Part shown: positions 18,909 to 28,657 of the stretch, piece after piece
Layout of the letters: each line of letters starts with the position of its first letter
How positions within the stretch are numbered: position 1 is the stretch's first letter
Assembly: GCA_021818025.1 (NCBI GenBank)
Contig: JAKAFH010000001.1
Span: forward strand, 1-64,000
Length of the DNA: 64,000 nucleotides
Direction of reading: 5' to 3'
From: Actinomycetes bacterium
Lineage (GTDB): Bacteria > Actinomycetota > Acidimicrobiia > Acidimicrobiales > RAAP-2
Program-made: the position numbers and the translations under genes
Notes under the pieces: generated by a model
Seen by the model: only the letters and a program-made list of their open reading frames with translations
Told to the model about the DNA's origin: nothing
Database searches by the model: none

Positions 18909-19517
18909 ATGAGCCGTCGAGCCATCGTCGCCCTTCGCCGTTCGGCGCTGCTCCTGGTGCTCACGGCTGGCCTCGGGCCGTTGTGGACGGCGGGGGGATC
19001 GACGTCCGTGGCGGTGGGCGCCAGCACGCCGTCGTGCGTTGGCAAGGCGCTGTCGGTGACGACCCATACCTGGATCTACAACCCGAGCGCCCGAGGCACG
19101 GTGTTCGAAGTGCTGCCCATCACGATCACCAACCACGGTCCGAAGTGCGTGCTCGCCGGCACGCCCAAGATCGCGCCCACGCTCGCGGGAGCCCGTCGCG
19201 CCATCGTCGGCGCCGACACGGTTACGATCATCGTCGGGGCCACGGCCATCACCACGCCGGCTCGCTCGCTCACGCTCCGACCGGGTCACGCGGCCTACAC
19301 CTACCTCACTCTCACCTACCCGGTCGGTCACACGGCCACCGCCCAGCGGTGGAAGCGAATCTGCCAGCCAATGATCGCACCCGGCCTCACCGTCTACGTC
19401 GTTCCTGGTCGAAGCCTCTGGAATCGACACGTTGCCACCGCGGTTCCCGAAGTGTGCACCACGGGACGGGCCAACGACCTTCGCTCGGGCCCCCTCGCCC
19501 GCTCGCCCGCTCACTAG
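18909..19517 (+). CDS. Secreted DUF4232-like protein
   Basis: Signal peptide then C...V...VFEVLPITITNHGPKCVLAGTPKI. Confidence 0.65.
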   Translation: MSRRAIVALRRSALLLVLTAGLGPLWTAGGSTSVAVGASTPSCVGKALSVTTHTWIYNPSARGTVFEVLPITITNHGPKCVLAGTPKIAPTLAGARRAIVGADTVTIIVGATAITTPARSLTLRPGHAAYTYLTLTYPVGHTATAQRWKRICQPMIAPGLTVYVVPGRSLWNRHVATAVPEVCTTGRANDLRSGPLARSPAH

Positions 19518-19590
19518 TCTTCCCGGCGACGGTGACCGGCGATCGCGCTGCCAGGAACGCGGACCAGAGGAACCGCGCTTCGCACCGCCG

Positions 19591-20508
19591 TCACGCCGTG
19601 TAACGCCCCGCGTCGAGATCCTCGATCAAGGTCGGCCCCGTCGGCGTCCAGTCCAGGAGTGCCCGTGTCGCCGCCGAGGAAGCCGGACTATCGAGGCCAA
19701 CGAAGGTGCCCAGGTGAGCAAAGTGTTCGAGTGCCTGCTGCGGACTCAACGAAACCGTGGGGATATTGAGCTGACGACCAATCGCCTCGGCGACGTCGCG
19801 GAAGGCAACACCCTCCTCGGCGACCGCGTGCAGGACCTCACCCGCTGGCGCATCCTCCAGTGCCTGGCGCGTGAGTGTCGCCACGTCTGAACGGTGCGTC
19901 GCGGTCCAGCGATTCGTCCCGTCGCCCACGTACCCCGAGACACCCCGACGCCGGGCGACGTCAACGAGCGTCGCCACGAACCCGTGATCGCCCTGTCCGT
20001 GCACCGTCGGCGGTAGACGCATCACGCTGGATCGGACATCCAGACCGCGAAGCGAAAGGGCGTACAGCGCGGTCGCGGCACGGTAGCCCGCCGGGTTCTC
20101 ACGTATTGCCGTCAGGGGTACGAGTCCGTCCTGCTCGGTGGCGATCCGTCCGGGGGCGAGTCCCATCACACCCGACGCCAACACGAGCGGTCGACCCGAT
20201 CCAGCGAGTGCACCACCCAGGGCCTCGACCGCGCGCCGGTCCGCTCGCGCGGCGTCGGCGAAGTTACCTCGCCACGCGACGTCGTGCTGGAAGGCGAGGT
20301 GGACCACGCCGTCGCTCGCCGCGGCCAGCCGCGCCAACTCGTCGGTTTCCGTCAGGTCACCTCGAACGACCTCGGCGCCCAGCGCCTCGACCCGTCGCAC
20401 GGCCGCATCGGATCGGGCCAGACCGCGCACCTGGTGTCCGTGGTCCAACAGTTCGCCCACCACCGCCGTACCGATCCAACCCGATGCCCCGGTCACCAGC
20501 ACGTTCAT
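19591..20508 (-). CDS. NAD-dependent epimerase/dehydratase (extended SDR)
   Basis: MNVLVTGASGWIGTAVVGELLDHGHQVRGLARSD, RGDLTETDEL. Confidence 0.9.
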   Translation of the reverse strand: MNVLVTGASGWIGTAVVGELLDHGHQVRGLARSDAAVRRVEALGAEVVRGDLTETDELARLAAASDGVVHLAFQHDVAWRGNFADAARADRRAVEALGGALAGSGRPLVLASGVMGLAPGRIATEQDGLVPLTAIRENPAGYRAATALYALSLRGLDVRSSVMRLPPTVHGQGDHGFVATLVDVARRRGVSGYVGDGTNRWTATHRSDVATLTRQALEDAPAGEVLHAVAEEGVAFRDVAEAIGRQLNIPTVSLSPQQALEHFAHLGTFVGLDSPASSAATRALLDWTPTGPTLIEDLDAGRYTA

Positions 20509-20650
20509 CCTTCCCCCTTTCGCGCCAGGGTCGCTGCTCGCACAACCCTAGGAGCCGTGACCGCTCCTCGCCCAAAGACTCGCCGGTGCCATCGACTCCG
20601 CTCTGCAACTACGCGTTGCGTATCGACGAGTGGCCCGTCCACCCGTAACG

Positions 20651-21244
20651 CTATTCATCCGTTCGGGTGGAGCGCGGATGGATCGATTCGCCCCGAGCGA
20701 GCATGTCGACGTACTCGGCTAACTTGCGAGCCCGGGTGGTCGAGCGCTTGACGACGGTGAGCCGATACACAATGGCGTAGCGATTCCCGGCGTCGAGCTG
20801 GCCGAACGTTGCGGCGGCGGCGGGGTTGGCCCCAAGCGCCTCGATTAGGTCGGTCGGCAACTGCATTGCGGCCTGCCCGGCGTAGGCCGTCTGCCACCGA
20901 CCGTTCGCCTTGGCCACGTCCACGGCCGCCGTGCCGGCGGGACGCATTCGCCCCAACTCGGAAAGTCGGGTGACGTGTTCGACGTTCCGGGCGGACCAGC
21001 CACTGGTCGGTCGGCGCCGTGTGAAACGCTGACGGTAACTCCCGTCGTCACGACGAGCTATCTGCCCGTCGATCCAGCCGAAGCACAACGCCTCGTCGAG
21101 CGCTTGGTCGTAGGTGAGAGCCGTCACGTGACCGCCCTCCTTATGCAGCACCAACCACACGCCCGGGTGATCAACGTGATGAGCGTCCAACCACGCGCGC
21201 CACGCCGCAGCGTCTGCGACGAGCAATTCAGTGAGTTCGATCAC
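20651..21244 (-). CDS. YdeI/OmpD-associated family protein
   Basis: ALDEALCFGWIDGQIARRDDGSYRQRFTRRRPTSGWSARNVEHVTRL. Confidence 0.85.
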   Translation of the reverse strand: MIELTELLVADAAAWRAWLDAHHVDHPGVWLVLHKEGGHVTALTYDQALDEALCFGWIDGQIARRDDGSYRQRFTRRRPTSGWSARNVEHVTRLSELGRMRPAGTAAVDVAKANGRWQTAYAGQAAMQLPTDLIEALGANPAAAATFGQLDAGNRYAIVYRLTVVKRSTTRARKLAEYVDMLARGESIHPRSTRTDE

Positions 21245-21657
21245 GATGTCCGCCTGAACCGTGACCCTCGAGGTGGGATTCCGTGCCGTCGCTGGCGGGT
21301 TGGGCCCGGCGCCCGTTGCGAGTTCACCGCACGTGCGAACGGAGGCGAAATCTCAACGGCCATGGGCATTAGTTGACAAGGTATCCGGCCCGGGTGACAG
21401 CGTGCCGGGAACGAATTCGTGCGTAGTGCCGGGTTTGGCCGGTCCTGGGATTCATCTCGGAAGTACACGCGTCAAAGTCCCTTGGCGCGCTACGACAGCT
21501 GACGAGAGCGCAAGGGTGCGTGGTGGCACGCCGAGGGCTACGTCGGTGTTCTGGCCCGCCCGTGGCGCGCGCACGGCGTTGCTCGTTGGCGTACGGCCCA
21601 TGAGGTCGCTCCCGAGTCCGCCACTCAGGTCGTAGGCTCCTTTAGGGAGGAAGGTCG

Positions 21658-22030
21658 ATGGAGCTCACCACGACAAATGCACTTCGCGGTCTATCCCTGG
21701 GCGTGCTGATGGTCGTCGCCCTTGGGTCACTCTTCGCGGTCGGCTCTACCGCAATGTTCGCCCAGGCCGCGCAGCGATACCCGCCTGCCTGACATCCCAG
21801 ATCGAGGTGACGGCTGGGGCGACGATCACCAACGTGTTCTACGACTACCCAGCGGGGCAGCGAACCGTCCACGCGTTCTCGAAGAAGGTGGTGCCGGTGT
21901 TCTTCTACAACCGGGGCCCCGTCTGCCATCTGTTAATGGGTGGCCCGCCGCGAGGACACCATCCGAAGTCACCGTCACCGGCACGTTCAGGCGCAGGTAC
22001 CGATGCGCCGACGTCAGTCGACTCCCTCGA
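21658..22030 (+). pseudogene. Frameshifted secreted DUF4232-like gene remnant
   Basis: Signal-peptide-like MELTTTNALRGLSLGVLMVVALGSLFAVGSTAMFAQAA.. stops at 21792; continues in another frame as ACLTSQIEVTAGATITNVFYDYPAGQRTVHAFSKKVVPVFFYNRGPVCHLLMGG; later part probably in a third frame. Resembles product of 18909-19517. Confidence 0.5.
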
Positions 22031-22034
22031 ATGT

Positions 22035-23468
22035 TCAGGTACTCGCTACCGTCGGGACCGTGAAACCGACCCCGGTGATCGTGTAGGCGGGCAGGGTGAT
22101 CGTGCGGCCGAGGACTCCGGTGGTGCGGGTGAGTCCCGAGACGGTCGTGGTGGGAGCAGCGCTGACGGACATCGATAACGCCCCTGGTGCAAGGCCCGTC
22201 CCGGTGCCGACCGGGAGGGTCACGGCCTCGTCGGTTAGGTTGATCAGCACCGTTCGGGTGCCACGCGGGCCGTTGAAGGACACTCCGATCACCCCGGTAG
22301 CACCACCAGGCAAGGCAGGCGCCCCGGTGAAGAGCAGCGGCGTGACCCGGTAAGCCTGGGCCGAGGCGGTGGTCAGGAACATCAGGGCCGTTCCCGCCAC
22401 CGTCGGCTGCGGAACGGGTCCCGAGGTGAAGGCACCGGAGGAAAGTTCGGAGAACAAATCCCAGTAGTCGTTGAGTTGCACCCGGGGCGATTGATCGAAC
22501 AGGGCTACTGACTCGGCGACGTACAGCCCGTGGAGCCAGGTGGTGCCCCGAGCCGGTTCGCCCGTCGAGAGGCTCCGCTGGTCCAGGTTGAACTCGGTGA
22601 ACCAGATCCGGTAGTGGCTGGGAATGGCCGTCAAGACCGCCTGGGTGGATCGCCAGCTGCTTTGGGCAGCGGCCAGAGCTTGCGCGGGACTGGGGTCCTT
22701 GACAATCGGGCCAGAGTAGTCGTGCAGCGTGACGGCGTTGATGTACTTGCCAGCAACCGAGAGAAGCGTGCGGTTCCAGGATCTCTCGCGTGCCGAGTTC
22801 TGTGGGAGCGACCCGACCGCAGCGATCTGGGCACTGGGAAACGCCGCCCGGATCGCGGGCGCCCACTGCGCCACCGTTCGGGCATAGGAGATGGCGCTCG
22901 GGAACGCCTTCAGGTACGTGTTGAAGTCGAGGTAGAACTCATTGCCCAACTCGACGTAGCGCACCGGAATCCCCAGACCCTGGGCGGTGCGCAGCATCCG
23001 CAATTGATCCGACAACGTGGAGCTGAGCAGATTCAGGTCGAACACCGGTATGGTCCCGGTCTCTCGAACGATGCCGAGCAAGGTCCGCAAGGTGAAACCG
23101 TAGTCCTGGACCCGCCCCGGCTTGTATTTGCCGGCACCGGATGTGGTTGCCGGTTTGTCTATCGTTCCGCTCTGCCAAATCCAGTAGTTCGCGATCGCTC
23201 CGCCCGGGTAGCGGATCGTCCCACCCCGAAAGTCCCGTAACGCGGCGATCACCCCGGGTGCGGCGAAGTTCTGAGCGACCCCAAAGTGATCCAGGTTCGA
23301 CCCGTTAATCGGAGCGGTCAGCGCCATCGGGGACCCCGCCCGGACGGAGATCGCCTGCACGCTGGCGGACGACGCGTGTGCCACCCCGCTGTCACTCCAT
23401 CCCGCTAGGAGAAGGAGCGACACGGCACCCGCCGCACGACACGCTCTACCTAACCTGGTTCCGGCCAT
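22035..23468 (-). CDS. Secreted clan GH-A-like glycoside hydrolase (GH79/GH51-like)
   Basis: Signal peptide; GGTIRYPGGAIANYWIW, RYVELGNEFYLD (acid/base NE), YRIWFTEFNLDQRS (nucleophile E). Confidence 0.65.
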   Translation of the reverse strand: MAGTRLGRACRAAGAVSLLLLAGWSDSGVAHASSASVQAISVRAGSPMALTAPINGSNLDHFGVAQNFAAPGVIAALRDFRGGTIRYPGGAIANYWIWQSGTIDKPATTSGAGKYKPGRVQDYGFTLRTLLGIVRETGTIPVFDLNLLSSTLSDQLRMLRTAQGLGIPVRYVELGNEFYLDFNTYLKAFPSAISYARTVAQWAPAIRAAFPSAQIAAVGSLPQNSARERSWNRTLLSVAGKYINAVTLHDYSGPIVKDPSPAQALAAAQSSWRSTQAVLTAIPSHYRIWFTEFNLDQRSLSTGEPARGTTWLHGLYVAESVALFDQSPRVQLNDYWDLFSELSSGAFTSGPVPQPTVAGTALMFLTTASAQAYRVTPLLFTGAPALPGGATGVIGVSFNGPRGTRTVLINLTDEAVTLPVGTGTGLAPGALSMSVSAAPTTTVSGLTRTTGVLGRTITLPAYTITGVGFTVPTVAST

Positions 23469-23638
23469 TCGCCACCCCCGTGAAACGACCCGCACAACAC
23501 GAGACCGTGGAGATCTGTGCAATCGATAGTGATGTCGAAAGTGTTCGCCACAGGCCGAGACTAGGGGCACGGGACCTTCCACGTCCGTGCACCAACTACC
23601 TGAGTCGCCGGTCCGTTGCGAGCGGTTGACCAAAGCTA

Positions 23639-24053
23639 GGTCTGCGAAATGGATGTCCCCCACTGTGATGACCCAGCCGCTGATTCAATCGCTGGCCCCT
23701 CAATCTCAACGAAGCAAACCGCTGAACCCCCGGTACTTCGTGTCCACTGACCGGGGCCTTTCTGCGAAGTGGGTTCCCACCTCAATCGCTTCCTAGTTCA
23801 ACGGTTCTGCCCAACCACCTCGTCAAGACTGCGCACTCGAATCCAGCGCATAGTGGGCTCGCGCCCGAAGCCGTCCAGGATCTCGAAGCAGTCCCGCAGA
23901 GCGAACGCGGCGTCTAGCGTCACGAGAAAGCGAGAGCGGCGGCCCCTGGTAGGAGGCCGCCGCTCTGGCCGATGCCATCAAATGAAATTGCGGATGTCAC
24001 CTCGTGCAAGATCTGGTGTCACTTCGTGCAACTTGACCTTGTCACTTGGCGAA
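23639..24053. repeat. Degenerate direct-repeat region, possible IS-end remnants
   Basis: TCTGCGAAaTGGaTgtCC (23641) and TCTGCGAAgTGGgTtcCC (23761); TGTCACCTCGTGCA (23995), TGTCACTTCGTGCA (24017), TGTCACTTGGCGAA (24040). Confidence 0.4.
23933..23966 (-). terminator. Candidate hairpin terminator downstream of nrdJ
   Basis: Perfect 12-bp stem agagcggcggcc / ggccgccgctct with 10-nt loop, about 95 nt 3' of nrdJ; weak T-rich tail ctttct on minus strand. Confidence 0.45.
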
Positions 24054-24061
24054 AGTTCACA

Positions 24062-26899
24062 TCACGAGCAGCCGCTGGTCGCGCCGCAGCTCGAGCAGAC
24101 GAAGCACGATCCCGCCTGCTGCATGACGTTGCCGCACTGGTAGCACATGGGCGCGTCGCGCATCTCAGAGCGACGGTAGGGAGCGGGCTCACTCGCCACC
24201 GCCGGTGCGGGCGAGGGCTCCGAGTCGACGAGGGTCGGCTGGACGCTGATTCCCAGCGTCGGCGTCGCCTGCTCGGCGATCTCGGGCAGTGTGGGCTGGA
24301 GCCGCTCACTCGTCGACAGGACCCCGAGCTCCTCGCGCTCGGCCGGGGTCAGGTAGTCCAGGGCCAGGCGACGGAAGATGTAGTCCACGAGCGACGTCGA
24401 GATGCGCAGGTCCGCGTCGTCGGTCATGCCCGACGGCTCGAACTTCATGTTCACGTACTTACGCACGTAGGTCGACAGCGGCACACCGTGCTGCAGGCCC
24501 AAGCTGATCGAGATCGAGAACGCGTCCATGATGCCCGCGAGCGTCGAACCCTGCTTGGAAACCTTGATGAAGACCTCGCCCGGTCGCCCATCCTCGTACT
24601 CCCCGACCGTGACGTAGCCCTCGCAGTCCGCGACGCGAAACGCGAAGGTGGTCGACACGCGACGACGCGGCAGGCGCTCGCGCACGGCGCCGACGACGAC
24701 GTGGGACGTGTCGTTCTTCGCGGCCTCGAGCGCCGCCTCGAGTTTCGTGATCCGGCCGTAGAGGTCGGCCGTCGCCGCGTCTTGGGCCGCGGTCTCGGGG
24801 CTGAGGTCCGCGTCCTTCTTCGCCATCGAGAGCGGCTGGCCGACCTTGCAGTTGTCACGGTAGATGGCGACGGCCTTCACGCCGAGTCGCCAGGCGACCA
24901 TGTGCAGAGCCTCGATGTCCTCCACTGACGCCTCTTCGGGCATGTTGACAGTCTTGGAGATCGCCCCCGAGATGAATGGCTGGACCGCGCCCATCATCTT
25001 GACGTGACCCAGGTAGTGGATCGCGTTGTCGCCCATCGAGCAGGCGAACACCGATAGGTGCTCGGGCTTGAGGCCCGGCGCGCCAACGATCGTCTTGTGT
25101 TCGTCGATGTAGGCCACGATGGCCGCCGCGGCGTCCTCGTCATAGCCGAGGACCGCGAGCGCGCGCGGCACCGTCTGATTGACGATGGACATGTTGCCGC
25201 CGCCGACCAACTTCTTGAACTTCACGAGTCCGAGGTCGGGCTCGATGCCGGTCGTGTCGCAGTCCATCAGGAGCCCAATCGTGCCCGTCGGTGCGAGCAC
25301 CGAGGCCTGCGCATTGCGCACGCCGTAGTGCTGCCCGAGCTCGACGGCGTCATCCCACGCCTGCTGCGCGGCCCGCAGGAGCTCGTGGGGAGCCAGCGCC
25401 GCGTCGATCTGGTGGGACGCGTCGCGGTGCATGCGCAGCACGTTGATCATCGGCTCGGCGTTCTCGGCGTAGCCCTCGTGGGGGCCGAGCCGGCCCGCGA
25501 TACGGGCACTCGTCGTGTAGGCGTGACCCGTCATCAGGGCCGAGATCGCCGCCGCCCACGCCCGACCGGCGTCGGAGTCATAGGCGAGGCCCGACGCCAT
25601 CAGCAGTGCGCCCAGGTTGGCGTACCCGATGCCGAGTTGGCGGAACTTTCGCGAGTTCACGCCGATCATCTCGGTCGGATAGTCGGCGGCGCCGACGATG
25701 ATCTCCTGAGCGCTGAAGAGGACCTCGATGGACGCCTTGAACGCGTCCACGTCGAAGCGGCCATCCTCGCCCAGGTACTTCATCAGGTTGAGGCTCGCCA
25801 GATTGCACGCGGAGTTGTCGATGTGCATGTACTCCGAGCAAGGGTTCGAGCCGTTGATTCGCGCCGTGTTGGGCGACGTGTGCCACTTGTTGATGGTCGT
25901 GTCGAACTGCAGTCCGGGGTCGGCGCACTCCCACGCGGCCTGGGCGATCTCGCGCCAGATCTTGCGGGCCTTGACGGTGGAGATCACCGAGCCGTCGCCG
26001 CGCGCGGTGAGGTGCCAGTCGGCGTCGTCGAGCACGGCCTGCATGAAGTCGTCCGAGATGCGAACCGAGTTGTTGGCGTTCTGGTACTGGATGGACGTGA
26101 TGTCCTTGCCGTCGAGGTCCATGTCAAACCCGGCGTCGCGCAGGACTCGCGCCTTCTTCTCCTCCTGGGCCTTGCACCAGATGAACTCCTCGACGTCGGG
26201 GTGGTCCACGTCAAGGATGACCATCTTCGCGGCCCGCCGGGTCTTGCCACCCGACTTGATGGTGCCCGCCGACGCGTCAGCACCGCGCATGAACGAGACG
26301 GGACCGCTGGCGGTGCCACCGCCGTCGAGCAACTCGGCGCTCGCGCGAATCTTTGAGAGGTTGACGCCGGCGCCCGAGCCGCCCTTGAAGATGATGCCTT
26401 CCTCGGTGTACCAGTTGAGGATCGAGCGCATCGAGTCCTCAACGGCCAGGATGAAGCAGGCGCTGCCCTGCTGGGGCACGCCCTTGACGCCGATGTTGAA
26501 CCACACCGGCGAATTGAACGCCGCGCGCTGGGTGATGAGCAGGAACTTCAGCTCGGCGCGGAAGGCCTCGGCCTCCTCCTCGTCGACGAAGTACTCGCCC
26601 TCCACGCCCCAGGCGGTGATGGTGTCGACGATGCGGTCGACCACCTGCTTGAGGCTGGTCTCGCGCTCCGGGGTTCCCAAGGTGCCGCGGAAGTACTTCT
26701 GGGCGAGGATGTTCGTGGCGTTGAACGACCACGTCGAGGGCACCTCCACGCCCAACTGCTCGAAGGCGACCGATCCGTCGCGGAAGTTCGAGATGCGCGC
26801 GTCACGACGATCCCAGGTCACCTGATCGTAGGGATGACGGTCGTCGGCGGTGAAGAAACGCCGAAGTCCAATACCGAGCCGTTGCGGAGCGATAGCCAT
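24062..26899 (-). CDS. nrdJ: Vitamin B12-dependent (class II) ribonucleoside-diphosphate reductase
   Basis: SACFILAVEDSMRSILNW, NPCSEYMHIDNSACNLASLNL, ASVLAPTGTIGLLMDCDTTGIEPD; Cys-rich C-terminus MCYQCGNVMQQAGSCFVCSSCG. Confidence 0.95.
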   Translation of the reverse strand: MAIAPQRLGIGLRRFFTADDRHPYDQVTWDRRDARISNFRDGSVAFEQLGVEVPSTWSFNATNILAQKYFRGTLGTPERETSLKQVVDRIVDTITAWGVEGEYFVDEEEAEAFRAELKFLLITQRAAFNSPVWFNIGVKGVPQQGSACFILAVEDSMRSILNWYTEEGIIFKGGSGAGVNLSKIRASAELLDGGGTASGPVSFMRGADASAGTIKSGGKTRRAAKMVILDVDHPDVEEFIWCKAQEEKKARVLRDAGFDMDLDGKDITSIQYQNANNSVRISDDFMQAVLDDADWHLTARGDGSVISTVKARKIWREIAQAAWECADPGLQFDTTINKWHTSPNTARINGSNPCSEYMHIDNSACNLASLNLMKYLGEDGRFDVDAFKASIEVLFSAQEIIVGAADYPTEMIGVNSRKFRQLGIGYANLGALLMASGLAYDSDAGRAWAAAISALMTGHAYTTSARIAGRLGPHEGYAENAEPMINVLRMHRDASHQIDAALAPHELLRAAQQAWDDAVELGQHYGVRNAQASVLAPTGTIGLLMDCDTTGIEPDLGLVKFKKLVGGGNMSIVNQTVPRALAVLGYDEDAAAAIVAYIDEHKTIVGAPGLKPEHLSVFACSMGDNAIHYLGHVKMMGAVQPFISGAISKTVNMPEEASVEDIEALHMVAWRLGVKAVAIYRDNCKVGQPLSMAKKDADLSPETAAQDAATADLYGRITKLEAALEAAKNDTSHVVVGAVRERLPRRRVSTTFAFRVADCEGYVTVGEYEDGRPGEVFIKVSKQGSTLAGIMDAFSISISLGLQHGVPLSTYVRKYVNMKFEPSGMTDDADLRISTSLVDYIFRRLALDYLTPAEREELGVLSTSERLQPTLPEIAEQATPTLGISVQPTLVDSEPSPAPAVASEPAPYRRSEMRDAPMCYQCGNVMQQAGSCFVCSSCGATSGCS

Positions 26900-26982
26900 G
26901 TCACTTACTCTTTTCCTATACGTATCCGACACCACGCGCCTTGACGCCGCTGGGAGCCGGTTCGCCCGAAGACTTCCCTTAA

Positions 26983-27000
26983 ACCACAATATGTTGTGGT
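26983..27000. promoter_or_regulatory. NrdR-box-like palindrome
   Basis: ACCACAATATGTTGTGGT upstream of nrdJ; resembles NrdR box consensus acaCwAtATaTwGtgt. Confidence 0.65.
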
Positions 27001-27022
27001 TACTCCACTGTTCGACGCAAGA

Positions 27023-27046
27023 TGCTGTGTAATTACAGCACTGTAA
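27023..27046. promoter_or_regulatory. Overlapping dyads, possible second NrdR site
   Basis: TGCTGTgtaattACAGCA (27023-27040) overlapping TTACAGcaCTGTAA (27033-27046); about 40 bp centre-to-centre from the first box. Confidence 0.35.
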
Positions 27047-27156
27047 CTACATGGCGTCAACCTAATTTTTCACTATTCTTCGCGAACCGTGCGATTACTG
27101 GCCTTTCGACCAGCGCCACCCTGGCGACCCCTGGTCGGCTGGCTAGCCTGACCCCA

Positions 27157-28632
27157 ATGGACCTCGTTCTCGCCTTGGACGCCGGTACGACGGGCGTGCG
27201 CGCAGCGGCCTTCTCCCCCACCACCGCAGTCGTCGCGACAGCCTACCGGGAGCTCACCCAGCACTTTCCCCGCCCCGGGGAGATCGAGCACGACGCTGCC
27301 GAAATCGCCGCGCTGTCGGTCCAGACCCTGCGCGAGGTCGCCCTCGAGGTCCAAGCGCGCGGCGATCGCGTCATGGCGATCGGCATCACCAATCAACGTG
27401 AGACGACCGTCGCCTTTGACCGCGAGCGTGCTGCCCCCCTGCACCCCGCCATCGTCTGGCAGGACCGGCGCACGGCGACCCAGTGCGACGAGCTTCGCGC
27501 CGCGGGTGCCGAGCCCGCGGTGCGGGCGGCGACCGGTCTCGTCATCGACCCGTACTTCTCGGCGACCAAGATGGCCTGGCTGCTCGAGCGCGGGGTCCTC
27601 GACGGCGCGCTCGCACCTACCCTGGGCACCGTTGACACCTGGCTGCTCTGGTGGCTGAGTGGCAACGTCGAAGGGGGCTCGCTCGCCACCGAGCCATCGA
27701 ACGCGTCGCGCACGATGCTCATGGACTTAGCCACCCTCGACTGGTCGAGCTCCCTGGCGGCGATCTTCGGGGTCCCCGTCGATCTCCTCGCTCCGATACG
27801 ACCGTCAGCGTCATCCTTCGGCACCGTCGACCCCTCGGTTCTGCCCGAGCTGGCGGGCGTCCCGATCACCGCCATGCTCGGTGACCAGCAGGCGGCACTC
27901 TTCGGCCAAGCGGGGTTCGCCGCCGGCGTCGTCAAGGCGACCTACGGCACGGGCGCCTTCGTCATGGCCAACGCCGGCGACGCGGTGCCCGCCGTCGTCG
28001 AGGGACTGCTGACGACGGTCGCCTGGGACCTCGGCGCCTTTGGTCCAGCGACCTACGCCCTCGAGGGATCGGCCTTCGTCGCGGGTGCGGCGATCCAGTG
28101 GTTGCGCGACGAGCTGGGCCTCATCGCCGCGGCGTCGGACCTCGAGACGCTGGCGCGCAGCGTCACCGACGCGGCGGGGGTTCAGGTGGTGCCCGCCTTC
28201 ACCGGCCTCGGCTCGCCGTTCTGGCGTCCGGAGGCGCGCGGCGCCATCATCGGCCTGAGCCAGGCGGCCGGGCGAGCCCACATCGCACGAGCCCTCGTCG
28301 AAGCCCTCGCACACCAGGTGCGCGCGATGATCGACGCGTTCGGGTCATCGGGACTCACGCTTTTCGAACTGCGCGCCGATGGCGGGGCGGCGAGGATGGA
28401 CCTCCTGCTCGAACTCCAGGCCACCGGCTGTCGCCTACCCGTCGTTCGCAGTGCGACCCTAGAGGCCACCGCCCGCGGTGCCGCCACCCTGGCCGGACTG
28501 AGCTGTGGCCTCTGGCCCTCGCTCGAGACGCTCGCCGGCTACTGGCGCGCCGAGCGGCGCTTCGAACCAGCAGATCCACGGGCCCTGGACGAGACCTATC
28601 GTTCCTGGAGACGGGCCGTCGAGCGCGTCTGA
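27157..28632 (+). CDS. glpK: Glycerol kinase-like FGGY carbohydrate kinase
   Basis: LALDAGTTGVRAAAFS, GITNQRETTVAFDRE, IVWQDRRTA, YGTGAFVMAN. Confidence 0.85.
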   Translation: MDLVLALDAGTTGVRAAAFSPTTAVVATAYRELTQHFPRPGEIEHDAAEIAALSVQTLREVALEVQARGDRVMAIGITNQRETTVAFDRERAAPLHPAIVWQDRRTATQCDELRAAGAEPAVRAATGLVIDPYFSATKMAWLLERGVLDGALAPTLGTVDTWLLWWLSGNVEGGSLATEPSNASRTMLMDLATLDWSSSLAAIFGVPVDLLAPIRPSASSFGTVDPSVLPELAGVPITAMLGDQQAALFGQAGFAAGVVKATYGTGAFVMANAGDAVPAVVEGLLTTVAWDLGAFGPATYALEGSAFVAGAAIQWLRDELGLIAAASDLETLARSVTDAAGVQVVPAFTGLGSPFWRPEARGAIIGLSQAAGRAHIARALVEALAHQVRAMIDAFGSSGLTLFELRADGGAARMDLLLELQATGCRLPVVRSATLEATARGAATLAGLSCGLWPSLETLAGYWRAERRFEPADPRALDETYRSWRRAVERV

Positions 28633-28657
28633 GTAGCCAAAGCAACTGGAGGGGATC

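Noticed and set aside
21826-22866. 346-aa minus-strand ORF overlapping the glycosidase in another frame
   Set aside because: Pro/His/Arg-rich shadow of the glycosidase frame, with no recognisable domain.
23639-24053. Possible CRISPR array
   Set aside because: Repeats are degenerate, few and without uniform spacers; better explained as mobile-element end remnants.
25058-26356. 432-aa plus-strand ORF opposite nrdJ
   Set aside because: Shadow ORF; nrdJ is clearly coded on the minus strand.
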